This document shows positions 8,862 through 17,859 of a stretch of 64,000 nucleotides of DNA, one piece after another (position 1 is the stretch's first letter; the number at the start of each line of letters is the position of its first letter). The DNA is from Planctomycetota bacterium (GTDB taxonomy: Bacteria; Planctomycetota; Phycisphaerae; Phycisphaerales; UBA5793). The DNA is taken from assembly GCA_963205185.1 (NCBI GenBank), contig CAUJHZ010000035.1, positions 1 to 64,000 of the forward strand. The letters run 5' to 3'. Below the pieces are notes generated by a model. The model searched no databases and was not told where the DNA came from. It saw only the letters and a program-made list of their open reading frames with translations. A program made the translations under genes and the position numbers.

Positions 8862-10427
8862 ATGAACAGATTATGCAGCCCGACGCACCGACCGGAACGG
8901 CCCATCACCCTCGTGGCCTTTGGCATCGGTACGACCGTAATTGCGGGGGCGACCCACGCACAGGACATACATTTTGAGAGCCTGAACTATCGCGGCATCT
9001 TTCATGCGCAAGCCGTTGTCGGTGTTGATCTGAACCAGGATGGCCTCAGCGATCTGGGGATACTCGGGGAAGACCGCTTCCATGTCGCCATCGACGACGG
9101 ACCCGGTTCGGCGCTGGTTCTATCACGGCCGTTGACAGGCGGTCGTGGCCCGCTTTTTGCCGCCGACCTGGATGGTGATGGTCATTCGGATTTCGTTCAT
9201 CGAGAACAGGTTGATGGCAGGGTCGTCATCACCGCGCTGTACAACGCCGGCCGAGGCGCATCACCCGAAGTGTCTCATGTTCCCCTGGAGTCGGGGTACC
9301 TTCAGCCTTGGTGCGTTTCCGATCTCGACGGCGATGGCTTGGCAGACATCGTTCTCAATTGGAAGTACTGGAGCCGAAAGCCGCAGGTCCGCACTCTCAT
9401 GAGTCGATCGCGAGGCGAGTTTGAGGCGTCAGTTCTTTATTCCCACCCGGAAAGTTGGCGCCTGCTCGACGTGGTTGCGGGCGACTTTGATGGCGACGGC
9501 GATAACGATCTCATCGCCATCTATGGCCAAGTCTGGTACTTCAACTACTACGCCTATTCCGGAGAAGCGGAACTGCAACTGCTTGCGAATGATGGTGAAG
9601 GGGGCTTCTCGCTCGCCTCCCGCCATCCGCTCCCGTGGCGAGATTCCGACTGGATTCCTCAGCGCGTTGCGATTGGCGACATCGATGGAAACGGCGATCT
9701 TGACGCGGTTGTGGTCGCGGCAAATGAAAACGTGTATGACGAATTTCAGGCACTGCCGCTGATTAATGTCGAGGGCGAGCTGATTCCGGGCACCATGAGC
9801 CGGTTTGGAGGCGTCAGCAGTGTCACGGCCCTGATTCTGCGGGACCTGAATGTGGATGGTCAACTCGATCTGGTGACGATGGGTGCCAACCACTGGAGTG
9901 AACAACCGGGCTTCTGGGTTCTGCCCAATGTCGGCGACGGCCGCTTCGGCTCCCCAGCGTTCCATGCGCTGCCGTTCGACGGTCGTGCAATGCGAGTCGC
10001 AGATATGCCCGCAGATGGGCGCTGGGACCTTCTTATTGCCGGCGGTAATTCCGTTCTCGTCATGCGAAACACTTCGCCGATCGGTAATGTGCGCCTCGAG
10101 AACGGCCCGCTCGTTCGCGGCGCGGAGGTGACGCTCACCGTGCGGCGGGCGGATCCGGGCGAGATGGTCGGCTTCCTGGGCTCGCTTAGCGGAAGCGGTT
10201 ACTCGCGCGGCATCCAGCCACTCGGCGGGATCACGCTCGATCTGAACGAACCAATTCAGATGCTCGGCAGCGCTGTGGCTGACGGCAATGGAGTTGCCGA
10301 GTTTTACTTCACCGTGCCCCCCAACGCGCCGCTGGCTGAAGTGGTCCTCCAGGCCGTCATCCGCCGCGGGCCGGGCGGGGTCGATTCCGTCAAGACGCCG
10401 TTTCGAACGGCGCGGATTACGGACTGA
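8862..10427 (+). CDS. Secreted FG-GAP/VCBS repeat protein, copy 2
   Basis: This 521-residue paralogue of the gene at 6835 has the same plan: a leader (hydrophobic part ITLVAFGIGTTVIAGA, cleavage probably after THAQ), a row of FG-GAP-type repeats with calcium loops (VDLNQDGLSDL, ADLDGDGHSDF, GDFDGDGDNDL, GDIDGNGDLDA, RDLNVDGQLDL) and a C-terminal beta module from about residue 415 ending SVKTPFRTARITD. A TTGGAG lies seven bases before the ATG. The repeats have diverged from copy 1 much more than the C-terminal module has. It is probably an exported surface or extracellular protein of unknown binding target. Confidence 0.82.
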   Translation: MNRLCSPTHRPERPITLVAFGIGTTVIAGATHAQDIHFESLNYRGIFHAQAVVGVDLNQDGLSDLGILGEDRFHVAIDDGPGSALVLSRPLTGGRGPLFAADLDGDGHSDFVHREQVDGRVVITALYNAGRGASPEVSHVPLESGYLQPWCVSDLDGDGLADIVLNWKYWSRKPQVRTLMSRSRGEFEASVLYSHPESWRLLDVVAGDFDGDGDNDLIAIYGQVWYFNYYAYSGEAELQLLANDGEGGFSLASRHPLPWRDSDWIPQRVAIGDIDGNGDLDAVVVAANENVYDEFQALPLINVEGELIPGTMSRFGGVSSVTALILRDLNVDGQLDLVTMGANHWSEQPGFWVLPNVGDGRFGSPAFHALPFDGRAMRVADMPADGRWDLLIAGGNSVLVMRNTSPIGNVRLENGPLVRGAEVTLTVRRADPGEMVGFLGSLSGSGYSRGIQPLGGITLDLNEPIQMLGSAVADGNGVAEFYFTVPPNAPLAEVVLQAVIRRGPGGVDSVKTPFRTARITD

Positions 10428-10498
10428 GCGAATGTCGGCGCTTTGGGGTTATGGTTCCCATGACCGGCCCGGGGCGGGGCTGGTAGACTCCTGCTGCC

Positions 10499-11743
10499 AT
10501 GGCTGACGCAGAAGATATGAACGAAGGCCCAAAATATGTGCCGCATCCGGTGACGGGGGCGCCGGCGCCCTCGCCGGCCGCAACGGGAGGGCCAGGCGCA
10601 TCACCGAGCGGCGCGAGCGCCGACGCGGATGAAGTGGAGCCCGGTCAAGGCGCCGCCAAGCCGGAGGCGTTCAAATACATCCACAGCGCCAGCCTGCCGG
10701 ACCTGCTGGAACATCTCAACATCACCGTCATGGCCACCACGTTTCAGGCCGGGCGCGTGCTGTCGTTCTCGGGCGGCGGCGGGCGCTGCTCGCTGCTGCT
10801 GCGCGCGTTTCAGCACCCGATGGGGATGGCGGTCAACCAAGACCGCATGGCACTGGTGTGCAACAACCAGGTGCTGCACCTCGTCAACCAGACCGATCTC
10901 ATCGACCAGGAGGGCAAGCGGCCGCAGTATGATGCGTTCTACGTGCCGCGGCGCATGCACGTCACCGGCGACATTGCCGGCCACGAGGCGGCATGGGGCG
11001 TGAATCCGGAAGCCGGCGACCGCGGCGCCTCCACCAGCGCCGATGGCGGCGATGACCTTTTTCACTCGCTCTGGGTGGTGAACACGCGCTTCTCGTGCCT
11101 GGCCACGCTCGATCAGGGCTTTTCGTTCGTGCCGCGCTGGCGGCCGGAGTTCATCACCAAACTCGCGCCGGAAGATCGCTGCCACCTCAACGGCATGGCG
11201 ATGGAGGGCGGCCGGCCGCGCTACGTCACCATGCTCGCGCGCAGCGACACCGCGCAGGGCTGGCGCGATCACAAGACTGACGGCGGGTGCATCATCGATG
11301 TGCGCAACAACGAGGTCGTCGCCCGCGACATGGCGATGCCGCACTCGCCGCGCATCTATCGCGACCGGCTGTGGGTGCTCGAATCGGGCCGGGCCGAATT
11401 GCAGTACGTCGATCCGGAGACGATGCGACGGCAGACGGTGGTGCGCCTGCCCGGCTACGCGCGCGGCCTGGCGTTTTACGACCGCTTTGCGTTCGTCGGT
11501 CTGTCCAAGGCGCGCGAGAAGCGCATGTTCGGCGGCCTGCCCATCGAAGAGCACAAGACCGAACTGCAATGCGGCATCCAGGTCGTCGATCTCGACGCGG
11601 GCAAGGTCGTCGCGTTCATCCAGTTCGAAGCGGGCTGCGAAGAGCTGTTCGATGTGCAGGTGCTGCCGAATTCGCGGCGGGCGAACATCATCGGCTTCAC
11701 CAAGGACACGGTGAACGGGATCTTTGTGCTGCCGAAGAAGTGA
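10499..11743 (+). CDS. TIGR03032-like conserved protein
   Basis: This 414-residue protein has no signal peptide. After a low-complexity Pro/Ala/Gly head of about 55 residues, the rest resembles the TIGR03032 family of unknown function, with HPMGMAVNQDRMALVCNNQV, LNGMAMEGGRPRYVT, GLAFYDRFAFVGLSKARE and a terminal TVNGIFVLP. The regular strand-turn pattern suggests a beta-propeller. The LNGMAM...PRYVTML region is the most conserved part of the family as I recall it. It does not overlap its neighbours. The function is unknown and the family assignment was made from memory. Confidence 0.75.
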   Translation: MADAEDMNEGPKYVPHPVTGAPAPSPAATGGPGASPSGASADADEVEPGQGAAKPEAFKYIHSASLPDLLEHLNITVMATTFQAGRVLSFSGGGGRCSLLLRAFQHPMGMAVNQDRMALVCNNQVLHLVNQTDLIDQEGKRPQYDAFYVPRRMHVTGDIAGHEAAWGVNPEAGDRGASTSADGGDDLFHSLWVVNTRFSCLATLDQGFSFVPRWRPEFITKLAPEDRCHLNGMAMEGGRPRYVTMLARSDTAQGWRDHKTDGGCIIDVRNNEVVARDMAMPHSPRIYRDRLWVLESGRAELQYVDPETMRRQTVVRLPGYARGLAFYDRFAFVGLSKAREKRMFGGLPIEEHKTELQCGIQVVDLDAGKVVAFIQFEAGCEELFDVQVLPNSRRANIIGFTKDTVNGIFVLPKK

Positions 11744-11786
11744 TCGGTGATGCTGCGCATTTTTCTGCAGATTTGGGGAGAGTTGC

Positions 11787-12362
11787 ATGCGAGTGCAGTG
11801 CATTCATCCTGGCTTGACGGACGAGCTTCGGGCTTGCTTGGATGGCGAGACCATCGAATACATTGCGCAACTGGGAACGGCATCCGGACTTGAACGCGGA
11901 CTGCATCACGTCGTTTACGGCTTTGACCAGTGGGGCGGGCTTGACGGCTACTACATTGCCGACGCGAATTGCAGCTGGTATCCGATGTGGTATCCCGCGG
12001 TCTTCTTTCTGACGGTCGATCCCCGACCATCAAAGCACTGGCAACTGAGTGATTGGACGAGTCCGGCGGAGCCGGGCTTTCGAGCAAGTGTCATTCCACC
12101 CTGGGCTGCTGATCTCCGCTTTCTTGAGGCCTTGCTTGACGGTGAGCCTGATGCCGTTGCCGTTTTCAAGCAATACCGCGAACTGATGGATCTTGAGTTC
12201 GCTGACGATCCTGCGCGGCTAGCCGCTGATCACTTGCAGGAAGCGTGGGTGCAGTGTCCTGGCTGCGATGATGCCTGGGAGGTGCAAGACCGGGTACCCG
12301 AAATGGTTCGATGCCCGCATTGCAGGGCGGTTTGGTTGAGCCCATTTCGGGCCGGAGATTGA
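11787..12362 (+). CDS. Hypothetical protein with C-terminal zinc ribbon
   Basis: This 191-residue protein is not a family I recognise. Its C-terminus has two Cys pairs, CPGC at about 153-156 and CPHC about 20 residues later, which would bind one zinc ion. The N-terminal 150 residues are rich in Trp, Tyr and acidic residues and have no hydrophobic segment, so it should be cytosolic. A GGGGAG lies seven bases before the ATG. It starts 43 bases after the TIGR03032-like gene and may share its transcript. Confidence 0.6.
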   Translation: MRVQCIHPGLTDELRACLDGETIEYIAQLGTASGLERGLHHVVYGFDQWGGLDGYYIADANCSWYPMWYPAVFFLTVDPRPSKHWQLSDWTSPAEPGFRASVIPPWAADLRFLEALLDGEPDAVAVFKQYRELMDLEFADDPARLAADHLQEAWVQCPGCDDAWEVQDRVPEMVRCPHCRAVWLSPFRAGD

Positions 12363-12492
12363 TCCGCTGCGCGTCGGCGGCTGCGGGGGACACGATCAAC
12401 CGCGGACGGCGACGCCATTTGCCCCAAACTACGAACTCGGACCCGCGAGCGTGCATTGAGATATCATTCTGCCAAGGAACTTATGGGAACTG

Positions 12493-12810
12493 ATGCGCCG
12501 GATTCACGACAACCTCCAGTTTGACGAGCGGGCGATTGCCGAGTTCTGCCGGCGCTGGAGAGTGGTCGAACTGTCACTCTTCGGCTCGGTATTGCGGGAT
12601 GATTTCCGCCCCGACAGCGATGTCGATGTGCTCGTGGTCTTCGAGGATGGTGCTCCCTGGACGTATTGGGACTGGGGGGCCATGAGTGACCAACTCAGTG
12701 CCATCTTCGGTCGCTCCGTCGACCTTGTTGAGAAGCGGTCCGTGCGAAACCCATACCGGCGAAAGCACATCCTGTCCAATCGCCAGGTCATTCATCGGCA
12801 TGCGGCCTGA
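12493..12810 (+). CDS. mntA: MntA-type nucleotidyltransferase antitoxin
   Basis: This 105-residue minimal nucleotidyltransferase carries the exact family signature GS-x10-D-x-D in FGSVLRDDFRPDSDVDVLV, with the two metal-binding Asp residues. A third acidic residue is expected in the strand SVDLVE. In characterised MntA-HepT pairs the enzyme inactivates the toxin by adding AMP to a Tyr beside its active site. The next gene is such a HEPN protein and overlaps this one by 11 bases, so they form one unit. The antitoxin comes first, as in many type VII pairs. Confidence 0.88.
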   Translation: MRRIHDNLQFDERAIAEFCRRWRVVELSLFGSVLRDDFRPDSDVDVLVVFEDGAPWTYWDWGAMSDQLSAIFGRSVDLVEKRSVRNPYRRKHILSNRQVIHRHAA

Positions 12811-13168
12811 AGACAGCGACATGGCGCGTGTCTGGGACATCGTCCAATGGGGCGAGCGTCTTGCCCGGCTGCTCAAAGACACATCCTGGCCACAGTACAG
12901 CGCCGACGAGGTGAGGCAGATCGCCGTCGAGCGATGCATCGAGGTCATCGGCGAGGCCGCGCGTTCACTGTCCGACGAATTCAAGAATCAGTACGACGGA
13001 ATCCCGTGGCGGGCGATCGTTCAGCAGCGCAACGTCATCGCGCACGGCTACTTCTTTCTCGAACGCGATCGACTGTGGCACGTCGCAACCGTCGAAGTGC
13101 CGAAGCTCGTTGCACAGCTCGCTCCGGCGGTAGCGGAGCCGCCCAAGTGCGATGAACCAGAAGAATGA
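12800..13168 (+). CDS. hepT: HepT-type HEPN toxin, probable RNase
   Basis: This 122-residue HEPN-domain protein (DUF86 type) has the catalytic and target motif R-x4-H-x-Y as RNVIAHGY. Arg and His make the RNase site, and the Tyr is the residue AMPylated by MntA in studied pairs. The helix with ERCIEVIGEAARSLS is also typical. The ATG at 12800 gives an 11-base overlap with mntA; a second Met at 12821 is an alternative start. A GC-rich hairpin with the palindromic arms AGCCGCG/CGCGGCT begins at the stop codon. Confidence 0.88.
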   Translation: MRPEDSDMARVWDIVQWGERLARLLKDTSWPQYSADEVRQIAVERCIEVIGEAARSLSDEFKNQYDGIPWRAIVQQRNVIAHGYFFLERDRLWHVATVEVPKLVAQLAPAVAEPPKCDEPEE

Positions 13169-13197
13169 GCCGCGCTCCGAGCCTTCGGGTCGCGGCT
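13168..13197 (+). terminator. Hairpin at the end of the MntA-HepT unit
   Basis: AGCCGCG (13168-13174) pairs with CGCGGCT (13191-13197), and the loop itself holds a smaller CCGA/TCGG stem. AAA follows rather than a T-tract, so termination strength is uncertain. Confidence 0.4.
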
Positions 13198-13271
13198 AAA
13201 CCGGGCCTCACTCCCCGGTCCAGTGCAAGATTTGTTCGAACTCGGCCGCGTTTCGTCCGATACCCTTAAGC

Positions 13272-14825
13272 GTGCCGATTCGAACGTCCACCGATCTTCC
13301 GCCCGAACTCCGCGCCTGGCAGGCCGAGGCTCGCGCCCGCGCCGCCGAATACGGCCTGGATTTCTTCGAGACCATCTTCGAAGTCGTTGACTTCGACACC
13401 ATGAACCAGCTCGCCACCTACGGCGGGTTTCCTATCCGCTATCCGCACTGGCACTGGGGCATGGAATACGAAAAGCTCCGCAAGCGCGACACCTACGGCA
13501 TGGGCCGCATCTACGAGATGGTCATCAACAATGACCCGTGCTACGCCTACCTGCAGGAGAGCAACTCCGTCACCGACCAGAAGCTGGTCATGGCCCACGT
13601 CTACGCCCACTGCGACTTCTTCAAGTGCAATGCGTGGTTCGGCAAGACGCATCGCAACATGATGGATGAAATGGCCAACCACGCCACGCGCGTGCAGCGC
13701 CTCGTCGAGCGACACGGCGTGGATGAGGTCGAGCGCTACATCGACTCGTGCCTGAGCATCGAGCACCTCATCGACCCGCTGTCGATGTGGGTCACGCGCG
13801 AGAGCGACCGGCGCGCCGCGGGCCAGATGCACCCGGAGGAGCAGGGGCCGACGCTCTTTGACGGCGTGAAACTCCCGGCCAAGGACTACATGGACCGCTT
13901 CATCAACCCGCCCGACAAGATCGCGCAGGAGCAGGCCCGGCGCAAGGAGATCGAAGCGACGGCGAAGCGCAAATTCCCCCTCGAACCCGCGCGCGATGTG
14001 CTGCTGTTCCTGCTGCGCAACGCCCCGCTCGAAGAGTGGCAGCGCGACATCCTCGGCATCATCCGCGACGAGGCGTACTACTTCGCTCCGCAGGCGATGA
14101 CCAAGATCATGAACGAAGGCTGGGCCACCTACTGGCACAGCAAGATCATGACTTCGCACCTGCTCGACACGACCGAGATCATCGACTACGCCGAGCAGCA
14201 CAGCGGAGTGGTGTACATGGGCCCCGGCGGCTTCAACCCCTACAAGATCGGCGTGGAGATCTACAAGGACATCGAAGAGCGCTGGAACACCGGCCGCCAC
14301 GGCCAGCGGTGGGAGGCCCTCGAAGGCATCGGCGAGAAGCAGCGCTATGACGACAAGTCGAACCAGGGCCGCGAGAAGATCTTCGAAGTCCGCCGCATCT
14401 ACAACGACGTCAACTTCATCGATGAATTCCTGACGGATGAGCTGATCGACCGGCTCAATCTCTACCAGTACCGCCGCGACCCGCACACGGGCGAGAACGT
14501 CATCGTCAGCCGCGACCCGCGCGTGGTGCGGCAGACGATGCTTTATCGCATCAGCAACATGGGCCAGCCGTTCATCTACGTGGTGGATGCGAACTACCGC
14601 AATCGCGGCGAGTTGTACCTCGCGCACCAGTGGAACGGGCTGGAGGTGGATGCGGGCCGGGCGGCAGAGGTGCTGGGCGCGCTGCAGGTGATGTGGAAGC
14701 GGCCGGTGCACCTGCAGTTGCGCATCAACGAAGAGATGACGCTGCTCACCTGCCGCGGCGGGGATGAACTGGATCGTGAAAAGATTAACGAAGAGACGCC
14801 GCCGCCGGCCCACCGCATCGAATAG
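13272..14825 (+). CDS. spoVR: SpoVR family protein
   Basis: This 517-residue protein is full length for the SpoVR family and keeps its signature blocks: FPIRYPHWHWGMEYE near the N-terminus, YAYLQESNS, VMAHVYAHCDFFKCNAWF, LLDTTEIIDYAEQHSGV and FNPYKIGVEIYKDIE. SpoVR acts in spore cortex formation in Bacillus, but most carriers do not sporulate and the biochemical role is not settled; the His/Glu-rich blocks suggest a metalloprotein. The usual companions PrkA and YeaH are not next to it here. The start is GTG with no strong ribosome site. A small CCGCCG/CGGCGG hairpin at 14826-14841 directly follows the stop. Confidence 0.93.
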   Translation: MPIRTSTDLPPELRAWQAEARARAAEYGLDFFETIFEVVDFDTMNQLATYGGFPIRYPHWHWGMEYEKLRKRDTYGMGRIYEMVINNDPCYAYLQESNSVTDQKLVMAHVYAHCDFFKCNAWFGKTHRNMMDEMANHATRVQRLVERHGVDEVERYIDSCLSIEHLIDPLSMWVTRESDRRAAGQMHPEEQGPTLFDGVKLPAKDYMDRFINPPDKIAQEQARRKEIEATAKRKFPLEPARDVLLFLLRNAPLEEWQRDILGIIRDEAYYFAPQAMTKIMNEGWATYWHSKIMTSHLLDTTEIIDYAEQHSGVVYMGPGGFNPYKIGVEIYKDIEERWNTGRHGQRWEALEGIGEKQRYDDKSNQGREKIFEVRRIYNDVNFIDEFLTDELIDRLNLYQYRRDPHTGENVIVSRDPRVVRQTMLYRISNMGQPFIYVVDANYRNRGELYLAHQWNGLEVDAGRAAEVLGALQVMWKRPVHLQLRINEEMTLLTCRGGDELDREKINEETPPPAHRIE

Positions 14826-15034
14826 CCGCCGCTTTCGGCGGATCAGCCGGGAATAAACGCTGCGAATGGGCGTCAAATCGGCACAAATCCGACGAATCCA
14901 GTGTGAAACTGCATCCGGAACAGGTGCCCGGGCGGTCAAGTTGTGCACATTCGCAACCCCGCGCCTTGCAGTCGAGCGTAAAATGACGCATACTACCAGC
15001 GACGACACTCCGAGGGACCGAAAGGAGAACGTCG

Positions 15035-15469
15035 ATGCACAACGTGGGGCAACTGCTCGACCGCAAGGGATCGAAGGTCATCACCACGTCGCCGGATACG
15101 ACCGTCAAGCAGGCGGCGAAGGTGATGAGCGACCACCACATCGGCGCGGTCATGGTCGTGAAGGCGGACGGAGAGGTCGCCGGCATCTTCACCGAGCGCG
15201 ATGTCATGGGCCGCGTCGTGGCCGAGTGCCGCAACCCGGCCGACACCCCTGTGCGCGAAGTCATGACGACTTCCGTCGCCGTCTGCTCGCGGCAGACCAC
15301 GCTCGACGAGGTGCGCACGATGATGCGTTCGCGGCGCATCCGCCACATGCCGGTCGTCGAGGATGGCCGCCTGAAGGGGATGATCTCGATCGGCGATCTG
15401 AACATCGTCCAGGACGAGATCCACATCCAGACGATCCAGTACCTCGAGCAGTACATGTACAAGCCGTGA
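15035..15469 (+). CDS. Two-CBS-domain protein
   Basis: This 144-residue protein consists of a CBS (Bateman) pair at about 8-62 and 75-130, a module that binds adenine nucleotides. Each half has the typical alternation, with GAVMVV..GEVAGIFTERDVM and HMPVVEDGRLKGMISIGDL. No other domain is attached, so it probably regulates a partner. AAGGAG lies seven bases before the ATG. A weak promoter-like pair, TTGCAG at 14966 and CATACT at 14989 with 17 bases between, lies upstream but is speculative. Confidence 0.88.
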   Translation: MHNVGQLLDRKGSKVITTSPDTTVKQAAKVMSDHHIGAVMVVKADGEVAGIFTERDVMGRVVAECRNPADTPVREVMTTSVAVCSRQTTLDEVRTMMRSRRIRHMPVVEDGRLKGMISIGDLNIVQDEIHIQTIQYLEQYMYKP

Positions 15470-15533
15470 GGGTGTGCCCGATCGCGCTGCGCGCGCGGCC
15501 GGATCACGTGGCGCCCGCGCGAAGGAGCGAACC

Positions 15534-16637
15534 ATGACCCTGCACATCGCCACGGCGGCGCTGGTGCTGGTTCAGCCGCCGGCGGCCGCAGCGCTTGCGG
15601 CCGGTCCAATTCAGCGTGTCGATCCCATCGAGTACAGGGTGCAGATGGATGTTTCGGTTCCCCACCTGGGTCGCCGCACGCTCTGGATGCCGCTGTTCAA
15701 GGAAGGCCAGTACCACAGTATTGACATGACCCGATTCGACGAGTTCGTCGCCGCCGCGCCCTTCGAGCGCAACAAGCCAAACTGGAGCGCCAGGCCGGTC
15801 GACATCCCGTCGATGGGCAGCTACGCCACCATCGAGTGCGGCTCGCCCGGGTTATACGACAACGAGTTGCGGATCACCGAGTACGTCACGGCGTACTCAG
15901 CGCAGGCCGACGAACCCGCGCTCGCGGCGATCGACTGGCCCAACGCCTGGCCGATCGAAGTGGACTGGGCGCTGCGGCCGCAGATGTTCATCGAGTGCTT
16001 CAACCAGCGCGTGGTCGATCTGATGAACACCTGGACCGCGGGCCGCCCGCGCTCGCTCGAACCTTTCTACCTCGGCAAGGAACTGGCCCGCCGGTCAGTC
16101 GGGTTCGTTCGCGTGAGTGGCGATGAGGTCGAGGTGACGCTCGACTCGCACCAACAGCGCGTCATGACGGCGATCCGCGTGCAGGGCGCGCTGGCGGCAA
16201 TCGAGAACCAGCGAGGATCGGTGAACGATCTTGTCTGCCTCTATGTTGCCGTGTGTCGCGCTGCCGGCCTGCCCGCCCGCCCCATCATCGGCATCGACGC
16301 CGACGAGCAGGAGGAGTCGCTGCTGTCCTGGGCCGAGTTCTACGTGCCCGACGCCGGCTGGGTGACGGTGGATTTTCAGCGCCTCGTCCGCAGCCCGGGC
16401 TCGATGGACGATCTCACCCGCCCGTGGCCCGGCGTGGCCAACGACGATGACCTCAACGAACGCATTCCGCTGTCGTGCTACTTCTACGCGCCGCCGATTC
16501 ACAAGTGGCCCGACCCGGCTCCCGATCCGCTGCTCTGGGCGTGGGAGACGATGCCGCAGGATCGCCGGAGCAACTTATCCAAGGCGACGCTGAAGATCGA
16601 GATTGATCACGCGCCTCGCCGCGCCCCGCAGAGATGA
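15534..16637 (+). CDS. Secreted transglutaminase-fold protein lacking catalytic Cys/His, copy 1
   Basis: This is a 367-residue protein with an N-terminal leader (about 1-24). The Met at 15534 was chosen because it follows AAGGAG and begins the leader. The second half has the transglutaminase core: CRAAGLPARPIIGID and SWAEFYVPDAGWVTVDF. Aligned to the family pattern G-x-C, the nucleophile position is Val230, and the His of the H-x-W strand is Leu264; the last Asp is kept. It therefore seems to be a non-catalytic member. It is the first of three consecutive paralogues, which share a front segment around Q-R-x-D-P-x-x-Y. Confidence 0.8.
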   Translation: MTLHIATAALVLVQPPAAAALAAGPIQRVDPIEYRVQMDVSVPHLGRRTLWMPLFKEGQYHSIDMTRFDEFVAAAPFERNKPNWSARPVDIPSMGSYATIECGSPGLYDNELRITEYVTAYSAQADEPALAAIDWPNAWPIEVDWALRPQMFIECFNQRVVDLMNTWTAGRPRSLEPFYLGKELARRSVGFVRVSGDEVEVTLDSHQQRVMTAIRVQGALAAIENQRGSVNDLVCLYVAVCRAAGLPARPIIGIDADEQEESLLSWAEFYVPDAGWVTVDFQRLVRSPGSMDDLTRPWPGVANDDDLNERIPLSCYFYAPPIHKWPDPAPDPLLWAWETMPQDRRSNLSKATLKIEIDHAPRRAPQR

Positions 16638-16673
16638 GACGCCGGCGAGAGTGCCGCAGGAAGGGAGGAGCGC

Positions 16674-17801
16674 ATGAACCTGGTGGCCCTGCTCATCGCG
16701 AGCCAGTTGGTCGCGGTGCACGCGAGTCAGTCGCCGCCGCTGAGTGATGCCATTCAGCGCACTGATCCGAAGCGCTATCGCCTGCAGATTTTCGGCGACA
16801 TCAGAGTGCGACGCGTGGTGGAGGAGAATCCGGACCCGGCATGCATGGTCGCTACGCCGCTGATCGTTCCATTCGCCAAGGACGGCGCGTACCACTTCAT
16901 CGATCCGCCCGAGCCGGGCCAGTACCTGATCGTCCTCTACCGGCAGAAGAAGGAAGTTCCAAAGAACTTCGAGTTCATCCCGATGGACTCGCTCGAGTCA
17001 TCCGCAGCGCGAATTGAACTCCCAATGGCGATCAACGAGCGGATCAAGTTCATCGTGCAGCAGTTCGAGACGTGCTACAACGCCGAAGTGGATGAGAAGG
17101 CTCTTGCTGCGCTGCCATGGCCGGATGTGTGGCCCACCGATGCGCTGGCGGCGTTGCAGCCGCAGATGTACATCGAGCACAGCGACAGCCGCATCGTGGA
17201 TCAGATGAACGCGTGGACCGGCGGCGAACCGAAGCGAGTGACGCCATTCATGCTCGGCAAGGAGCTGGCGCGCCACGTGACGACGCGGTTTCAGGTGAGC
17301 GGGCTCGGCGTATGGTCGGTTGACGAGGGCATTCATAACGGCATCCGCATCACCGGCGCCGTTGCCGCGCTCGAAGCGCGGCGGGGTTCGATTCACGACG
17401 AGGTGTGCCTGTTCGTGGCGGTCTGCCGCGCTGCGGGTCTGCCCGCCAGGCCGGTCATCGGCGTCAACGTCAACTCCAGGATCAGGGAAATCATTTCCTG
17501 GGCTGAGTTCTACGTGCCCGGCGCGGGATGGGTGACGGTGGATTTCGAGCAGCTCAACAGCCAGTCGGGGCCGATGCGTCAGATCAACCAGTCCTGGGAC
17601 GGGCTTGGAGACGACGATACGCTCAATCAGCGCCTGCCCTTGGCCTATACCTACCACCCGCCCGTCAATTTCGCCGGCAGCAAGCCCGTTGAGCGGCCGC
17701 TGCTGTGGTCTTGGACCGCCTGCCCGGACACCTTTGATATCATTCAACTCATGGACATCGACATCGACCGCGCGGCGTTCGCGCCCAACCCCGAACCCTG
17801 A
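16674..17801 (+). CDS. Secreted transglutaminase-fold protein lacking catalytic Cys/His, copy 2
   Basis: This is a 375-residue paralogue of the genes at 15534 and 17860. The leader covers about the first 18 residues, followed by SPPLSDAIQRTDPKRYRLQI, a front block also seen in copy 3. The core carries VCLFVAVCRAAGLPARPVIG and SWAEFYVPGAGWVTVDF. The nucleophile position is Ile240 and the His position is Ile274, so catalysis by the usual triad is not expected. GGGAGGAG lies just before the ATG. The gap to copy 1 is 36 bases, so all three are probably co-transcribed. Confidence 0.8.
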   Translation: MNLVALLIASQLVAVHASQSPPLSDAIQRTDPKRYRLQIFGDIRVRRVVEENPDPACMVATPLIVPFAKDGAYHFIDPPEPGQYLIVLYRQKKEVPKNFEFIPMDSLESSAARIELPMAINERIKFIVQQFETCYNAEVDEKALAALPWPDVWPTDALAALQPQMYIEHSDSRIVDQMNAWTGGEPKRVTPFMLGKELARHVTTRFQVSGLGVWSVDEGIHNGIRITGAVAALEARRGSIHDEVCLFVAVCRAAGLPARPVIGVNVNSRIREIISWAEFYVPGAGWVTVDFEQLNSQSGPMRQINQSWDGLGDDDTLNQRLPLAYTYHPPVNFAGSKPVERPLLWSWTACPDTFDIIQLMDIDIDRAAFAPNPEP

Positions 17802-17859
17802 CCGGCGGATCGAACGCAGCGCCAATAACCGCCGCCTCCGCCTCAAACGAGATTCCACC

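Noticed and set aside
16215-16260. The Cys in VCLYVAVC as the transglutaminase nucleophile
   Set aside because: It lies five residues (first Cys) or eleven residues (second Cys) after the nucleophile position when aligned by R-A-A-G-x-P-A-R. Moving it would need a gap inside the core helix, and the partner His is also missing.
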